Shown here: piece by piece, positions 35,971 through 46,198 of the stretch
Layout of the letters: every line of letters starts with the position of its first letter
How positions within the stretch are numbered: the first letter of the stretch is position 1
NCBI RefSeq assembly: GCF_014192515.1
Contig: NZ_JACHYB010000002.1
Span: 1 to 64,000, forward strand
Reading direction: 5' to 3'
DNA from: Microbacter margulisiae
GTDB taxonomy: Bacteria > Bacteroidota > Bacteroidia > Bacteroidales > Paludibacteraceae
DNA: 64,000 bases
Notes under the pieces: generated by a model
Database searches by the model: none
What the model was told of the DNA's origin: nothing
What the model saw: only the letters and a program-made list of their open reading frames with translations
Program-made: the position numbers and the translations under genes

Positions 35971-37476
35971 TTAATTGTTTTTTAGAGTTGGTAATGTAAT
36001 AATAAACTTGGTGCCTATGTTCACTTCGCTTTCAACCTTAATGGTTCCATGATGCGCATCAACTATTTGTTTTACGTATGCAAGTCCCAGTCCAAAACCT
36101 TTTACATTATGGACATTCCCGGTAGGAACCCGGAAAAACTTATCAAAAATACGTTTTTGATATTCTTTCTTTATACCTACACCATTATCCTGAATTGAAA
36201 TACAGAGATTTCCCTTTTCGTTCCACGTTTTTACGGTTAAAACGAGATTAGTAGGTGTATATTTTACGGCATTATCCATCAGATTGTACAAAACATTGGT
36301 AAAATGAGTTTCATCAACCAGCACAAAAGGATCTGTAGCCTGAATTTCTGTTCGCAATTGGCCATGTTTTGCATGAACCTTTACCCAGAAATTATCTAAT
36401 ATCATATTTAAAAGTTCATTTACATCGGTTTCCGTCAATTTCAGGTTGCCATTTCCACGTTCAAACGTGGACATCTGCAAAACCTTTTCAATATGAAAAC
36501 TAAGCCGTTTCGTTTCGTCAACAATAACGCGTGTGTAATATTTAAGTGTTTCAGCAGTTTTGGAGACAGCTGGATCACCCAGCATCTGAGCTGCCAACGA
36601 AATGGTTGAAACCGGCGTCTTAAGCTCATGGGTCATATTGCTCACAAAATCATTCTTAATTTCATTAAGTCTTCTTTGTCTAAAAATCAATATAATAGAT
36701 AACAAGCATGAAATCAGCAGTATTACCGAAAGTACGGCCCATGGCAAAAGCAATGACATCGAGTGAATCAGCATACTTTTCTTGGTTGGAAAATAAACTG
36801 ACAAAAAAGCTTCGTGAGCATTCTCTGGATCATTGGGGAACAATCGTTGGGTATATCCTTCTTGATTGCTTACACCACTGATACTATCGGAGCTTTCATA
36901 AATAACCCTTCCCTTGCGATCCGTTATCTTGTAAAAATATGGCAAAGAAACAGAATTATTCGCAAACTCTTCCTGAAGCATTGCAGACAACTGATCCATG
37001 TTGATTCGCTGCGTTATTTCTTCAGTGATTGCATCCCGCATCCATCGCCACGCAACAACATCAACGACTTTTTTTGCATGAAGAAAAGCGTCCGCAAAAC
37101 GTTTTTGATACATTTGAGACGTGGCCTGGATAGAAGATGAGGCTCCCGATCCGGAGATCGACACTCTCGGCTCTGTCTGCAATGATGTGGTATCAAGTGT
37201 ATCCTCAACAGTTTCGATGGAATCGCTCAACGCAGCCAATGGAGATCTCATAACATTTGCCAGCTCACCTGACCCCATTTCCTGCTTAAGATATTTGGTG
37301 GCCTCTGCCTCCTCTACATCACGAGCTACCTGATATAAACTTCTTTGCACATTTGTATCAAACTGCCGCTCCATCAATTGAGACATCTGTGAAATATAAC
37401 GAAATTGGATGATGACAATGCCTATAAAAGTCAAACTCATAATAGCCAACAACACCCAAATAATCGTTTTTTTCAT
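35971..37476 (-). CDS. rprX: Sensor histidine kinase RprX
   Basis: A 501-residue inner-membrane kinase with helix 1 at residues 5-25, a periplasmic sensor region (about 26-238), helix 2 (about 239-264), a HisKA domain with His283 in NMTHELKTPVSTISLAAQML, and a HATPase domain with LYNLMDNAVKYT, ISIQDNGVGIKKE and GFGLGLAYVKQIVDAHHG. No HAMP domain is seen. It pairs with RprY just downstream. The gap before it contains clustered TTTAAC boxes. Confidence 0.92.
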   Translation of the reverse strand: MKKTIIWVLLAIMSLTFIGIVIIQFRYISQMSQLMERQFDTNVQRSLYQVARDVEEAEATKYLKQEMGSGELANVMRSPLAALSDSIETVEDTLDTTSLQTEPRVSISGSGASSSIQATSQMYQKRFADAFLHAKKVVDVVAWRWMRDAITEEITQRINMDQLSAMLQEEFANNSVSLPYFYKITDRKGRVIYESSDSISGVSNQEGYTQRLFPNDPENAHEAFLSVYFPTKKSMLIHSMSLLLPWAVLSVILLISCLLSIILIFRQRRLNEIKNDFVSNMTHELKTPVSTISLAAQMLGDPAVSKTAETLKYYTRVIVDETKRLSFHIEKVLQMSTFERGNGNLKLTETDVNELLNMILDNFWVKVHAKHGQLRTEIQATDPFVLVDETHFTNVLYNLMDNAVKYTPTNLVLTVKTWNEKGNLCISIQDNGVGIKKEYQKRIFDKFFRVPTGNVHNVKGFGLGLAYVKQIVDAHHGTIKVESEVNIGTKFIITLPTLKNN

Positions 37477-37560
37477 AAATTATTGTACCCGATCGATTGT
37501 TTTACTGCGTGATTTATTTTCATCAACAAAAATAATGTCAATTTTCACGATTGGTTTTTA

Positions 37561-37683
37561 CTTAACAAGATTTAACCGCGATCGGATTTAACAACTCGAT
37601 TTTAGGGGGATTGGAATTAACGTTTTAACGGGGTTTAATGTTAAAACGGGGATTCTGTGTTAAATCGCAGCCATTGATTTAAC
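37561..37683. promoter_or_regulatory. Cluster of TTTAAC / GTTAAA boxes upstream of rprX
   Basis: Within about 120 bases of the uvrA-rprX gap there are boxes at 37571 (TTTAAC), 37587 (TTTAAC), 37616 (ATTAAC), 37623 (TTTTAAC), 37640 (GTTAAAA), 37659 (GTTAAATC) and 37676 (GATTTAAC). Two pairs form inverted repeats: TTTTAAC/GTTAAAA, and GTTAAATC/GATTTAAC with a 9-base spacer. The density suggests binding sites, perhaps for RprY itself. The gap 37477-37745 holds no gene that I can see. Confidence 0.45.
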
Positions 37684-37745
37684 ATTTCAAGTTACAGCTA
37701 AATTCGATTTACCGGATAAAAGGCAACAAAAAGGCAGATTTTTTC

Positions 37746-40577
37746 TTAAGTTAATTCATGACGCAAAAATTCTGCTGTCGGCCCGACTCCATTCTTCACA
37801 ATTTCCTCAGGCGTGCCATATGCTATCACAAATCCGCCTTCCTTCCCTCCTTCAGGTCCCATGTCAATAATATAATCAGCGGATTTAATAACATCCGGAT
37901 TGTGCTCAATCACAATCACCGAATTTCCTTTGTCTACAAGTCGATTGATGACGTGCAGTAGCACTTTGATATCCTCGAAGTGTAAGCCGGTTGTCGGTTC
38001 ATCCAAAATGTAAAGTGTGTTGCCAGTATCTTTCTTTGCCAGTTCAGTCGCCAGTTTAATACGCTGGCTTTCACCTCCCGACAAAGTGGATGAAGGCTGT
38101 CCGAGCTGAATATAACCCAACCCCACATCATGCAAGACGTTTAGTTTTTGTAAAATAACAGGGAATGCGTCAAAGAACTCCAAAGCCTGATCAATAGTCA
38201 GATCAAGCACATCTGCAATCGATTTTCCCTTAAACCTTACTTCGAGGGTTTCCCGATTATACCGTTTCCCGTGGCAAGCTTCACACATCACAAGTACATC
38301 AGGAAGAAAATTCATTTCAATTGTTTTATAACCGTTGCCTCTACAGACATCACACCGTCCACCTGGTACATTAAACGAAAATCGACCGGGTTTGTAGCCG
38401 CGTATTTTAGCCTCCGGAAGGGAAACAAAAAGGGAACGGATATCTGAAAATATTCCCGTATAGGTGGCCGGATTCGAACGCGGAGTACGACCAATAGGCG
38501 ATTGATCAACTTCAATCACTTTATCAATGTATTCCATTCCTTCGATTGATTCGTATGGCAAAGGATCTTGCAAAGAATGATAAAATGACTGGCTTAAAAT
38601 AGGATGTAACGTATCGTTAATAAGGGAAGATTTGCCGCTTCCGGAAACTCCGGTCACACAAATCAACATTCCCAGCGGGAAGGTTACATTCACTTGTTTC
38701 AGATTGTTCCCTGCGGCGCCTTTCAGTACAAGAGTTTTTCCACTACCCGGTCGTCGTTGCTTCGGAATCCGGATACTCTTTTTCCCGTTGATATAGTCGG
38801 CAGTCAACGTTGAAATATGCTTCATCTGATCCGGGGTTCCGGCAAATACTAACTCTCCTCCTAAACGACCGGCATGAGGGCCCAAATCAATAACATAATC
38901 TGCAGCAAGCATCATATCCCGGTCATGTTCCACTACAATGATGGAGTTTCCGTTATCACGCAATTGCTTCAACGAATGAATTAGCCTGTCGTTATCGCGC
39001 TGGTGCAACCCGATACTTGGTTCGTCCAGAATATACAGCACATTCACTAGCTGCGAACCAATTTGAGTAGCGAGCCGGATACGCTGGCTTTCTCCTCCTG
39101 AAAGAGACATTGAGCTACGATTGAGCGAAAGATAGCCCAGCCCCACATCCAGTAGAAACTGCAATCGCGAACGAATTTCCTTCAAAATTTCAGCTGCTAT
39201 TTTCTTTTGCCTTTCCGATAATTCAGATTCAATATTTGTAGTCCATTTATATAGATCAACAATATCCATCTCGGACAACTGGGAGATAGTTTTATCCCCT
39301 ATCTTATAATGTCGTGCTTCTATATTAAGTCGTGTGCCGTTACATTCGGGACAAATTATTGTTTTCACAAACTGAGATGCCCATTTCTGTTCAGTTGGTG
39401 AAGCATCGCTATCGCGTTGCATCTCGATATATTTAATGACTCCCTCGAAAGTTGCAAAATAATTGGATGTTCCCAGCGCTGCATTTTTAATCGTTAAGGG
39501 ATCGCTGCTCCCATTTAATATTTCATCCAGCGCTTCATCCGGAATTTCCGATATAGGAGTTTTCGACTGAAACCCATATTTTTCACCTATTGCCTCAATT
39601 TGCCAGAAGATCAACGAATGTTTATGTTTTCCCAACGGGACAATGCCTCCTTGCGCAATACTCAAAGATCTGTCGGGGATAATTTTGTCAATATCAATCT
39701 GGTTGACAAAGCCTAATCCTTTACATTTCGGGCACGCTCCCTGGGGAGAATTAAACGAAAAATTATGTGGAGCTGGTTCACTGTACGAAATGCCTGATGT
39801 GGGACACATCAGATGCTTACTGAAATGCCGTATCTCATTGGAAGCATAATCCCAAAGCATGATATCATTATTCCCCTGTTGCATCCCGGTAGCAATGGAA
39901 GCCTTCAGCCGATGATCGTCTCCCTCTGACACCACCAGTTTGTCAATAACCAGTTCTATGCTATGATTCTTATATCTGTCAAGGCGCATCATGGGAGTCA
40001 ATTCCCGTATTTCACCATCGACCCGCACATGCAGATATCCTTTTTTACGAATCTGCTCAAACAACTCCTTATAATGACCTTTTCGGTTACGAACAAGTGG
40101 TGCCAGCAAATAAATCTTCTTCCCCTGGTATTCATGTTGAATGCGATCAAGAATCTCTTCATCAGTAAACTTGATCATTTTTTCACCCGTCACATAGGAA
40201 TGAGCTTCTCCGGCACGCGCAAACAGCAACCGGAGAAAATCGTAGATTTCCGTTGTTGTTCCCACTGTCGAACGCGGATTCTTGTTGGTGGTCTTTTGTT
40301 CAATGGAAATCACAGGACTCAATCCGGTAATTATATCCACATCCGGACGTTCCAGGTTGCCCAAAAAGTTTCGGGCATAAGCTGAAAATGTCTCTATATA
40401 ACGACGCTGGCCTTCTGCAAAAATCGTATCAAACGCCAGTGACGACTTACCACTCCCGCTCAATCCGGTGACTACCACCAGTTGATTACGTGGAATGACG
40501 ATATCAATATTTTTCAGATTGTGCACACGGGCACCATATACCTCAATTTGTTCCTTTTCAACTATATCTTGTTGCAT
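37746..40577 (-). CDS. uvrA: Excinuclease ABC subunit A
   Basis: DNA-damage recognition ATPase of nucleotide excision repair. The 943-residue protein has the normal length and layout: VVVTGLSGSGKSSLAFDT (first Walker A), a first zinc module (CPTSG to CPKCKGLG), SLSGGESQRIRLATQIGS (first ABC signature), CVTGVSGSGKSSLINDT (second Walker A), a second zinc finger (CDVCRGNGYK to CEACHGKRYN) and TLSGGESQRIKLATEL with YILDEPTTGLHFEDI. Many Bacteroidota have several uvrA paralogues; this one looks canonical. Confidence 0.97.
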   Translation of the reverse strand: MQQDIVEKEQIEVYGARVHNLKNIDIVIPRNQLVVVTGLSGSGKSSLAFDTIFAEGQRRYIETFSAYARNFLGNLERPDVDIITGLSPVISIEQKTTNKNPRSTVGTTTEIYDFLRLLFARAGEAHSYVTGEKMIKFTDEEILDRIQHEYQGKKIYLLAPLVRNRKGHYKELFEQIRKKGYLHVRVDGEIRELTPMMRLDRYKNHSIELVIDKLVVSEGDDHRLKASIATGMQQGNNDIMLWDYASNEIRHFSKHLMCPTSGISYSEPAPHNFSFNSPQGACPKCKGLGFVNQIDIDKIIPDRSLSIAQGGIVPLGKHKHSLIFWQIEAIGEKYGFQSKTPISEIPDEALDEILNGSSDPLTIKNAALGTSNYFATFEGVIKYIEMQRDSDASPTEQKWASQFVKTIICPECNGTRLNIEARHYKIGDKTISQLSEMDIVDLYKWTTNIESELSERQKKIAAEILKEIRSRLQFLLDVGLGYLSLNRSSMSLSGGESQRIRLATQIGSQLVNVLYILDEPSIGLHQRDNDRLIHSLKQLRDNGNSIIVVEHDRDMMLAADYVIDLGPHAGRLGGELVFAGTPDQMKHISTLTADYINGKKSIRIPKQRRPGSGKTLVLKGAAGNNLKQVNVTFPLGMLICVTGVSGSGKSSLINDTLHPILSQSFYHSLQDPLPYESIEGMEYIDKVIEVDQSPIGRTPRSNPATYTGIFSDIRSLFVSLPEAKIRGYKPGRFSFNVPGGRCDVCRGNGYKTIEMNFLPDVLVMCEACHGKRYNRETLEVRFKGKSIADVLDLTIDQALEFFDAFPVILQKLNVLHDVGLGYIQLGQPSSTLSGGESQRIKLATELAKKDTGNTLYILDEPTTGLHFEDIKVLLHVINRLVDKGNSVIVIEHNPDVIKSADYIIDMGPEGGKEGGFVIAYGTPEEIVKNGVGPTAEFLRHELT

Positions 40578-40639
40578 ATCTATTATTTATCCTTATCTGG
40601 AAGCGATTTTAAGTCAAAACACTTCACTTCATGATTCAT

Positions 40640-41314
40640 TTATACATTTTCAGCGGACTTCCGGCCACGCAACATTTCATGTTTCCCGGGAGGGCCTTGT
40701 AATCGCTCCACCCGGAAGCCAGCTTGCTGCATCATTCTGCGGACGCTCCCTTTTGCACTGTAAGTCACCAGAATACCTTCTTCTTTCAAACTATGATACA
40801 AGGCAGTAAAAAGTTCTGGTTGCCACATCTCCTCCTGCTTTGTCGGAGCAAAAGCATCAAAATAAATAATTGAAAACTGATTTTCGGGAAGTTCAGGGTG
40901 CGTAAAATCAGCCTGAATCTTATGCAGGGAAAAATATTCATTTATCCGGATTTCTTCATTCCAGGGAGCAGCATGAAGCTTTCGAAATAAATCAGAATCG
41001 TCGACAAGTATCTGCGAATAGTTCAAATGCGAAACGGCATCTTCAGGAAGCGGATAGAGCTCAATCGAAGTATAATGACAATGCCGTTTTTGTTTCGTAG
41101 CCATCAATCCCGTCAGCAAAGCATTCAGTCCGGTACCAAACCCTACCTCAAACACATCCCAATCCTGCAATGGTGATGCCAGCAAACCGGCATTTAAAAA
41201 GACATGATTTGACTCCTGAATAGCTCCGTGCGTAGAATGGTAATGCTCGTCCATTTCAGGAACAAAAAGTGTATGTGACCCATCTTCAGTTATTTGCAAA
41301 AGGAAAGAATGCAT
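40640..41314 (-). CDS. mnmD: tRNA mnm5s2U34 methyltransferase, MnmD-type
   Basis: SAM-dependent methyltransferase that completes the 5-methylaminomethyl-2-thiouridine modification of the tRNA wobble base. The 224-residue protein equals the N-terminal half of E. coli MnmC, without the FAD oxidase half. FNAGL-like HVFLNAGLLASPLQ, FEVGFGTGLNALLT (SAM motif), IYFDAFAPTKQEEMWQPELF and YSAKGSVRRMMQQAGFRVERLQGPPGKHEMLRG are diagnostic. It lies 62 bases above uvrA. Confidence 0.93.
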   Translation of the reverse strand: MHSFLLQITEDGSHTLFVPEMDEHYHSTHGAIQESNHVFLNAGLLASPLQDWDVFEVGFGTGLNALLTGLMATKQKRHCHYTSIELYPLPEDAVSHLNYSQILVDDSDLFRKLHAAPWNEEIRINEYFSLHKIQADFTHPELPENQFSIIYFDAFAPTKQEEMWQPELFTALYHSLKEEGILVTYSAKGSVRRMMQQAGFRVERLQGPPGKHEMLRGRKSAENV

Positions 41315-41454
41315 AACAAACGATTCATTTTAAAAAGACAAAAGTAACCATTAAATAGGATGATTCTGCAATATCATCACAAACAATTATGGTCAAGATA
41401 CGGTAAAACAACTTTTTTTTTAGAAAGACAACATGAAGAAGGGTTTGAATTAGC

Positions 41455-41462
41455 TATCTTTG
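41455..41462 (+). promoter_or_regulatory. Possible -7 box in the gap before pyrE
   Basis: TATCTTTG matches TAnnTTTG and lies about 260 bases before pyrE, without a TTG at the ideal distance. Nothing else in 41315-41720 can be supported as a gene. If used, it would give pyrE a long untranslated leader. Confidence 0.4.
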
Positions 41463-41720
41463 CAAAGTATAATAGTGCATGCAGTATGGATGGTTTTTTG
41501 TCCTCAAATCTGTTATAAATAAATATTTTAGGGATAAATACTCGGAAGACGGTACAAGATTCAGGGACGCTTTGTGATACATGAAAAGATAAAACACCCC
41601 CAACTTCTGTAAACGAAACAGCCTTGCATGCCATTGCATATGTTCTGTAGACGATGAATAGTAAAACATTGATTTGACCGCACATAGCATATATCACATT
41701 TGAACTAAATTTTTTATCAT

Positions 41721-42362
41721 ATGAAACAATTAGAATATCTGATTGCTGAGAAGTTGCTCAAGGTGAAAGCTATCAAACTTCAACCAAACAATCCGTTTAC
41801 CTGGGCATCAGGTTGGAAATCACCAATTTACTGCGATAACCGAAAAACATTATCATACCCGGAAATTCGTAATTTCATTAAGATTGAACTGGCTCGTATC
41901 GTCCGTGAAAAATTCGACGAAGCAACCGTCATTGCCGGAGTTGCCACCGGAGCTATCGCCCAGGGTGCAATGGTTGCCGAAGAATTGGGACTTCCCTTTA
42001 TCTATGTACGGTCCAAACCCAAAGACCACGGACTGGAAAATCTGATCGAAGGCGATCTGCCGCCAAGAAGTAAGGTGCTTGTAATCGAAGATCTGATTTC
42101 GACTGGGGGGAGCAGCCTGAAAGCCGTAGAAGCCATTCGTAACGACGGAAGTGATGTGATTGGTATGTTGGCTATTTTCTCCTATGGATTTGCCGTTGCA
42201 GAAAAACAAATGCGCGACGCCAAAGTAGAATGCGTTACACTAAGCAATTACGATGCAATACTCAATGTGGCGTTGGAAACCGATTACATTGCAGAAAGCG
42301 AATTAAAAACCCTACAGGAATGGCGACACAATCCATCTAAATGGCAGCCATCTGTAAAATAA
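41721..42362 (+). CDS. pyrE: Orotate phosphoribosyltransferase
   Basis: Forms OMP from orotate and PRPP in pyrimidine synthesis. The 213-residue protein has FTWASGWKSPIYCDNR near the N-terminus, IAGVATGAIAQGAMVAEELGLPFIYVRSKPKDHG (catalytic loop with Lys) and VLVIEDLISTGGSSLKAVEA, the PRPP-binding motif. Length is normal. The SRPBCC gene follows after 15 bases and argH after that, so one pyrE-SRPBCC-argH transcript is likely. Confidence 0.96.
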   Translation: MKQLEYLIAEKLLKVKAIKLQPNNPFTWASGWKSPIYCDNRKTLSYPEIRNFIKIELARIVREKFDEATVIAGVATGAIAQGAMVAEELGLPFIYVRSKPKDHGLENLIEGDLPPRSKVLVIEDLISTGGSSLKAVEAIRNDGSDVIGMLAIFSYGFAVAEKQMRDAKVECVTLSNYDAILNVALETDYIAESELKTLQEWRHNPSKWQPSVK

Positions 42363-42377
42363 CAACAAAACAACTCC

Positions 42378-42794
42378 ATGACTTTATATAAAAGTGATAT
42401 ACAACTCGTCGATTCTACTCCTCAATTAGTTTTTGACACATTATCCGATTTACGGAATTTGGAAAACTCACGTCATTTAATTCCCGAGAACTCAATTCAG
42501 GATGTGGAATTTCACGAGGACAAATGCCTGTTTTCAATTCCTCCGCTGGGCAAGATTGAACTCTATATCCAGGAAAAGATTCCGGCAACAGCCATCCGTT
42601 TTAATTCCGACAATGCTCCTATCGATTTTCATCTGATCATCAATATCGAACCAATGGACGAAGGCAGAAAAACACAATTACAAGTAGAAGTACATGCCGA
42701 TCTGCCTCAAATGGTAAAAATGATGTTCAACGGTAAAATTCAACAATTCGTCAATCAGTTTGCCACAGCAATAGGGCAAATTCATTACGCATAA
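42378..42794 (+). CDS. SRPBCC/START-like protein
   Basis: A 138-residue protein with the shape of a helix-grip (SRPBCC, CoxG/polyketide cyclase-like) fold. It opens with a strand and the helix STPQLVFDTLSDLRNLENSRHLI, then alternating strands, and ends in a long C-terminal helix (MMFNGKIQQFVNQFATAIGQIHYA). Such folds bind hydrophobic ligands; no ligand or reaction can be named. It is cotranscribed between pyrE and argH (15 and 17 base gaps), a placement that gives no clear role. Confidence 0.75.
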   Translation: MTLYKSDIQLVDSTPQLVFDTLSDLRNLENSRHLIPENSIQDVEFHEDKCLFSIPPLGKIELYIQEKIPATAIRFNSDNAPIDFHLIINIEPMDEGRKTQLQVEVHADLPQMVKMMFNGKIQQFVNQFATAIGQIHYA

Positions 42795-42811
42795 CACCTC
42801 TCTCTTTCGTT

Positions 42812-44158
42812 ATGGCAAAAAAATTATGGGATAAGGGCATTGCAACCGATAAAGAAATTGAACGTTTCACGATTGGTCACGATCAGGAAATGGATGCCTT
42901 TCTGGCGCCATTTGATGTGTTGGGATCGATGGCTCACATCACCATGCTCGAAAGCATCGGGTTGTTAGAAAAAAACGAGTTGCAACCTTTATTGAAAGCC
43001 CTTACCGCAATTTACACCCAAATTGAGCAAGGGGAATTCATGATTGAACCCGAAGTCGAAGATGTTCATTCACAGGTTGAGCTTCTGCTCACACGCGCTT
43101 TAGGCGATCTGGGGAAGAAAATCCATAGCGGGCGATCACGCAACGACCAGGCGCTGCTCGACCTGAAACTTTTTGCCAGATACCGGATTGAGAGAACCGT
43201 AGGATTAGTGGCACAGCTCATCGAAACATTGCTGGAGCAAAGCGAACGTTACAAAGACGTGCTGATGCCAGGATACACTCATCTTCAGGTAGCCATGCCT
43301 TCATCGTTTGGGCTGTGGTTTGGTGCATATGCGGAGGGTCTGACAGATGATCTGCAGCTTTTGCTTGCCGCTTATCGGATTGCCAATCGTAATCCACTGG
43401 GCTCTGCAGCAGGATACGGATCGTCCTTCCCGCTCAACCGGCAAATGACAACCGATCTGCTGGGCTTTGATTCCATGAACTATAATGTAGTGTATGCCCA
43501 AATGGGACGCGGCAAAATGGAACGAACTGTCACGACAGCCCTGGCTGGCATAGCCGCTACCGTTTCCAAACTAGCCTACGACGCCTGCCTGTTTTCAAAC
43601 CAGAATTTCGGATTTATCAAGTTGCCCGATGCTTTTACTACCGGATCGAGCATCATGCCACACAAGAAAAACCCTGATGTTTTTGAACTAACCCGGGCAA
43701 AATGCAATAAACTACAGGCCGCTCCACAACAAATATCGCTCATCATCAACAATCTTCCTTCGGGATATTTCCGTGATATGCAGATCACCAAAGAATGTTT
43801 TATCCCAACATTCGATGAATTGGACGACTGCCTGAAAATGACTGCCATGATTATTCCACAAATCACGGTCAACACATCTATTCTGGATGATCCTCGATAT
43901 GACCTGATGTTCAGCGTAGAAACAGTTAATGAACTGGTAAAAAAAGGAATACCCTTCAGGGATTCGTACAAGCATGTTGGAGATACCATTGCCGCAGGAA
44001 ATTATCAGCCTGAGAAAACGATTCATCACACCCACGAAGGAAGTATTGGCAACTTATGCAACAACGAAATCAGAGCTATGAAAGACGAAATCGTCGCTTC
44101 GTTCCATTTCGAAAAGCAACATACTGCTGAACAACAACTACTTGATTCGGCAGAGTAA
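42812..44158 (+). CDS. argH: Argininosuccinate lyase
   Basis: Cleaves argininosuccinate to arginine and fumarate. The 448-residue member of the aspartase/fumarase superfamily has HSGRSRNDQALLDLKL, MPGYTHLQVAMPSSFG, and GSSIMPHKKNPDVFELTRAK, the superfamily signature with the catalytic Ser loop. LGSAAGYGSSFPLNR is also typical. It starts MAKKLWDKG, the usual family start. It is the last gene of the pyrE cluster and is convergent with comEC. Confidence 0.96.
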   Translation: MAKKLWDKGIATDKEIERFTIGHDQEMDAFLAPFDVLGSMAHITMLESIGLLEKNELQPLLKALTAIYTQIEQGEFMIEPEVEDVHSQVELLLTRALGDLGKKIHSGRSRNDQALLDLKLFARYRIERTVGLVAQLIETLLEQSERYKDVLMPGYTHLQVAMPSSFGLWFGAYAEGLTDDLQLLLAAYRIANRNPLGSAAGYGSSFPLNRQMTTDLLGFDSMNYNVVYAQMGRGKMERTVTTALAGIAATVSKLAYDACLFSNQNFGFIKLPDAFTTGSSIMPHKKNPDVFELTRAKCNKLQAAPQQISLIINNLPSGYFRDMQITKECFIPTFDELDDCLKMTAMIIPQITVNTSILDDPRYDLMFSVETVNELVKKGIPFRDSYKHVGDTIAAGNYQPEKTIHHTHEGSIGNLCNNEIRAMKDEIVASFHFEKQHTAEQQLLDSAE

Positions 44159-44167
44159 TTTCTATCA

Positions 44168-46198
44168 TCACAAAGCAATCCTGACAGCACCCGTCTGTTT
44201 CATATCTGTGCAGGCAATCCCGAGCGAATCGCATGCTTGCCGGACATTACGACTATACCATGGAGAAATAGTCTGATCAATAATAACATACCGGGGTTTA
44301 ACCATCCGGTACAACTTATCGAAAGTTATCCTTGTCCGATTGCCAAGAATCAGGTAATCCACAGGAAGCGGCTGAGCCGTTGTTTTGTTCCTGAACAACG
44401 AATCGTTTGTTACTAAAAAATGTTTCCCTTCCACCGAAACATAAGCCTTATTCCACAATGTTGGAGCCTTTGTCCGTTGCTGCAAGTAATAAGCTTTTTC
44501 CAGTTCCTGTAGCACACCACTGTCCGCCGTAATCGCATAATGCTCATTACCCAGTAGAAAATCGACATGGGTATGTCGGCTATCTGCAAGAATAATTGCC
44601 TGATGGTGTGCCAATCCCGCGTAAGTGCGCCACAATGAATCCGCAAAAAAGAGGAACACACAGCTTAATCCTGCTGCCAGAAAGGCAAAACGCTTTGACG
44701 AACAATAGGCTCCCAGCGCAATAATTGCCCCAAAAGAGATAAAAAGCTGAAAAGCATCTATCCAGCAATTGTAGGCTGCACAAGGCAATGACTCTATCCA
44801 ACGGATAACACCGTTCATCATATTCAGCAACCATTTCAGGAGAACAGCGATAAAAGACGCAACAACCGGGAATGGAGAAAGAATCAGTAATCCTATAGCC
44901 AGATAAATGACAAAAGCAGCAGCAGGAACCACAAACAGGTTTCCCATCCAGAAAAAAGTAGCAAAACGGTGGAAATAAAAGATTCCCAAAGCTGATGTCC
45001 CGATCTGGGCTGCCATCGACACACACAGCAACCGCCACAACCATATCAGCACCCGATTGCGCGTATATAATAAAGATTCCAGTCTGGGGGTAAAATAGAC
45101 AATGCTGATCACCGCGATATAACTCAGTTGAAAGCCGACGTCGTACATATAGGTCGGTCGAAGAAGCAACATCACAAAAGCAGAAAAAAAGACCGTATTC
45201 ATGATCTGTGGCTTGCGTATCAGCATGCGGCCCGCTGCCACCAGCGAAAACATCAGTGTGGCACGTACCACAGCAGGTGCTAACCCCGTCAGAAAAGCAA
45301 AACCCCACAAGCAAACAATAATCAAACCCTGCTGTATAACAAGTGTCCTTCTTTTACGACGCATAAAACCCAACAGGAAATAGAGCACCCCGTAAATTAT
45401 TCCCACATGTAATCCCGACACTGACAGTACGTGCATGGTTCCCGACACACTGTAGCTATCACGCAACTCACGTGATAACGCTTCGTTGTATCCCAGTGTC
45501 AACGCAGCTACAACAGCAAACGGATCGCCGTCGATATGATAACGGTGGTAAACTTCCAACAGTTTTGAACGGAGATGCAACGCAGCTGCATAAAAAGAGA
45601 ATCCATGATCTTTACCCGTAAATTTTATGTCCCGGCGTATCGCATAACCGGTAGCTGCAATGCCATGGTTTTGCAAAAACCTATTGAAATCAAATGCCCC
45701 CGGATTACCTGTTGCACGAACCGGGGCAAATGTTGCCGATGCCAGGAAACGATCACCAAGATCGAATAGCTGTGCAATCGAATCTTTTGACACATACAGA
45801 TACGCCATTTTCTCCACCGAAATGGAGTGTCCTGATTCATATCTTGACAGTAGCCGTACCTGATACAACACCGATTTTGCTTTGACAACAGGAGCATCGG
45901 TCACTTCCACCAGAAATACGCCCTTCATTCCTTCCCGGGGGAAAGCCGTCTGCTGACGGGACTCCTGCATGCGCACCATACCTAGTAACACCATCAATCC
46001 CGCTACGCTGACACCAAACAACCAGCGAAACCGGAAACTGTCAGGAAAAAACATGCTCACAGCAACACCTCCGAGACAAAGCATGACCAATACAACCAGC
46101 AACAAAACAGAAGGCGAAAAATAATCCGCAAGAAAAATGCCGCCGGTCAAAGCCAGCGTTATCCTGAAGAAAGGGGTTTGATGAAAAAATTGATTCAT
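44168..46198 (-). CDS. comEC: ComEC/Rec2-family DNA-uptake channel protein
   Basis: A 676-residue inner-membrane protein. Hydrophobic N-terminal segments are followed by a DUF4131/OB-like part (residues about 80-200, VFLVEVTDAPVVKAKSVLYQVRLL), then the ComEC competence core: ALTLGYNEALSRELRDSYSVSGTMHVLSVSGLHVGIIYGVL and GLAPAVVRATLMFSLVAAGRML. The soluble C-terminus (ILADSRHTHVDFLLGNEHYAI) is short and lacks the HxHxDH metal site of full metallo-beta-lactamase-type ComEC, as is common in Bacteroidota. Its ATG overlaps the rhomboid stop by four bases. Confidence 0.88.
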   Translation of the reverse strand: MNQFFHQTPFFRITLALTGGIFLADYFSPSVLLLVVLVMLCLGGVAVSMFFPDSFRFRWLFGVSVAGLMVLLGMVRMQESRQQTAFPREGMKGVFLVEVTDAPVVKAKSVLYQVRLLSRYESGHSISVEKMAYLYVSKDSIAQLFDLGDRFLASATFAPVRATGNPGAFDFNRFLQNHGIAATGYAIRRDIKFTGKDHGFSFYAAALHLRSKLLEVYHRYHIDGDPFAVVAALTLGYNEALSRELRDSYSVSGTMHVLSVSGLHVGIIYGVLYFLLGFMRRKRRTLVIQQGLIIVCLWGFAFLTGLAPAVVRATLMFSLVAAGRMLIRKPQIMNTVFFSAFVMLLLRPTYMYDVGFQLSYIAVISIVYFTPRLESLLYTRNRVLIWLWRLLCVSMAAQIGTSALGIFYFHRFATFFWMGNLFVVPAAAFVIYLAIGLLILSPFPVVASFIAVLLKWLLNMMNGVIRWIESLPCAAYNCWIDAFQLFISFGAIIALGAYCSSKRFAFLAAGLSCVFLFFADSLWRTYAGLAHHQAIILADSRHTHVDFLLGNEHYAITADSGVLQELEKAYYLQQRTKAPTLWNKAYVSVEGKHFLVTNDSLFRNKTTAQPLPVDYLILGNRTRITFDKLYRMVKPRYVIIDQTISPWYSRNVRQACDSLGIACTDMKQTGAVRIAL

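Noticed and set aside
45201..45897. Several 60-90-codon frames on both strands
   Set aside because: All are shadows of comEC, which is clear in its own frame.
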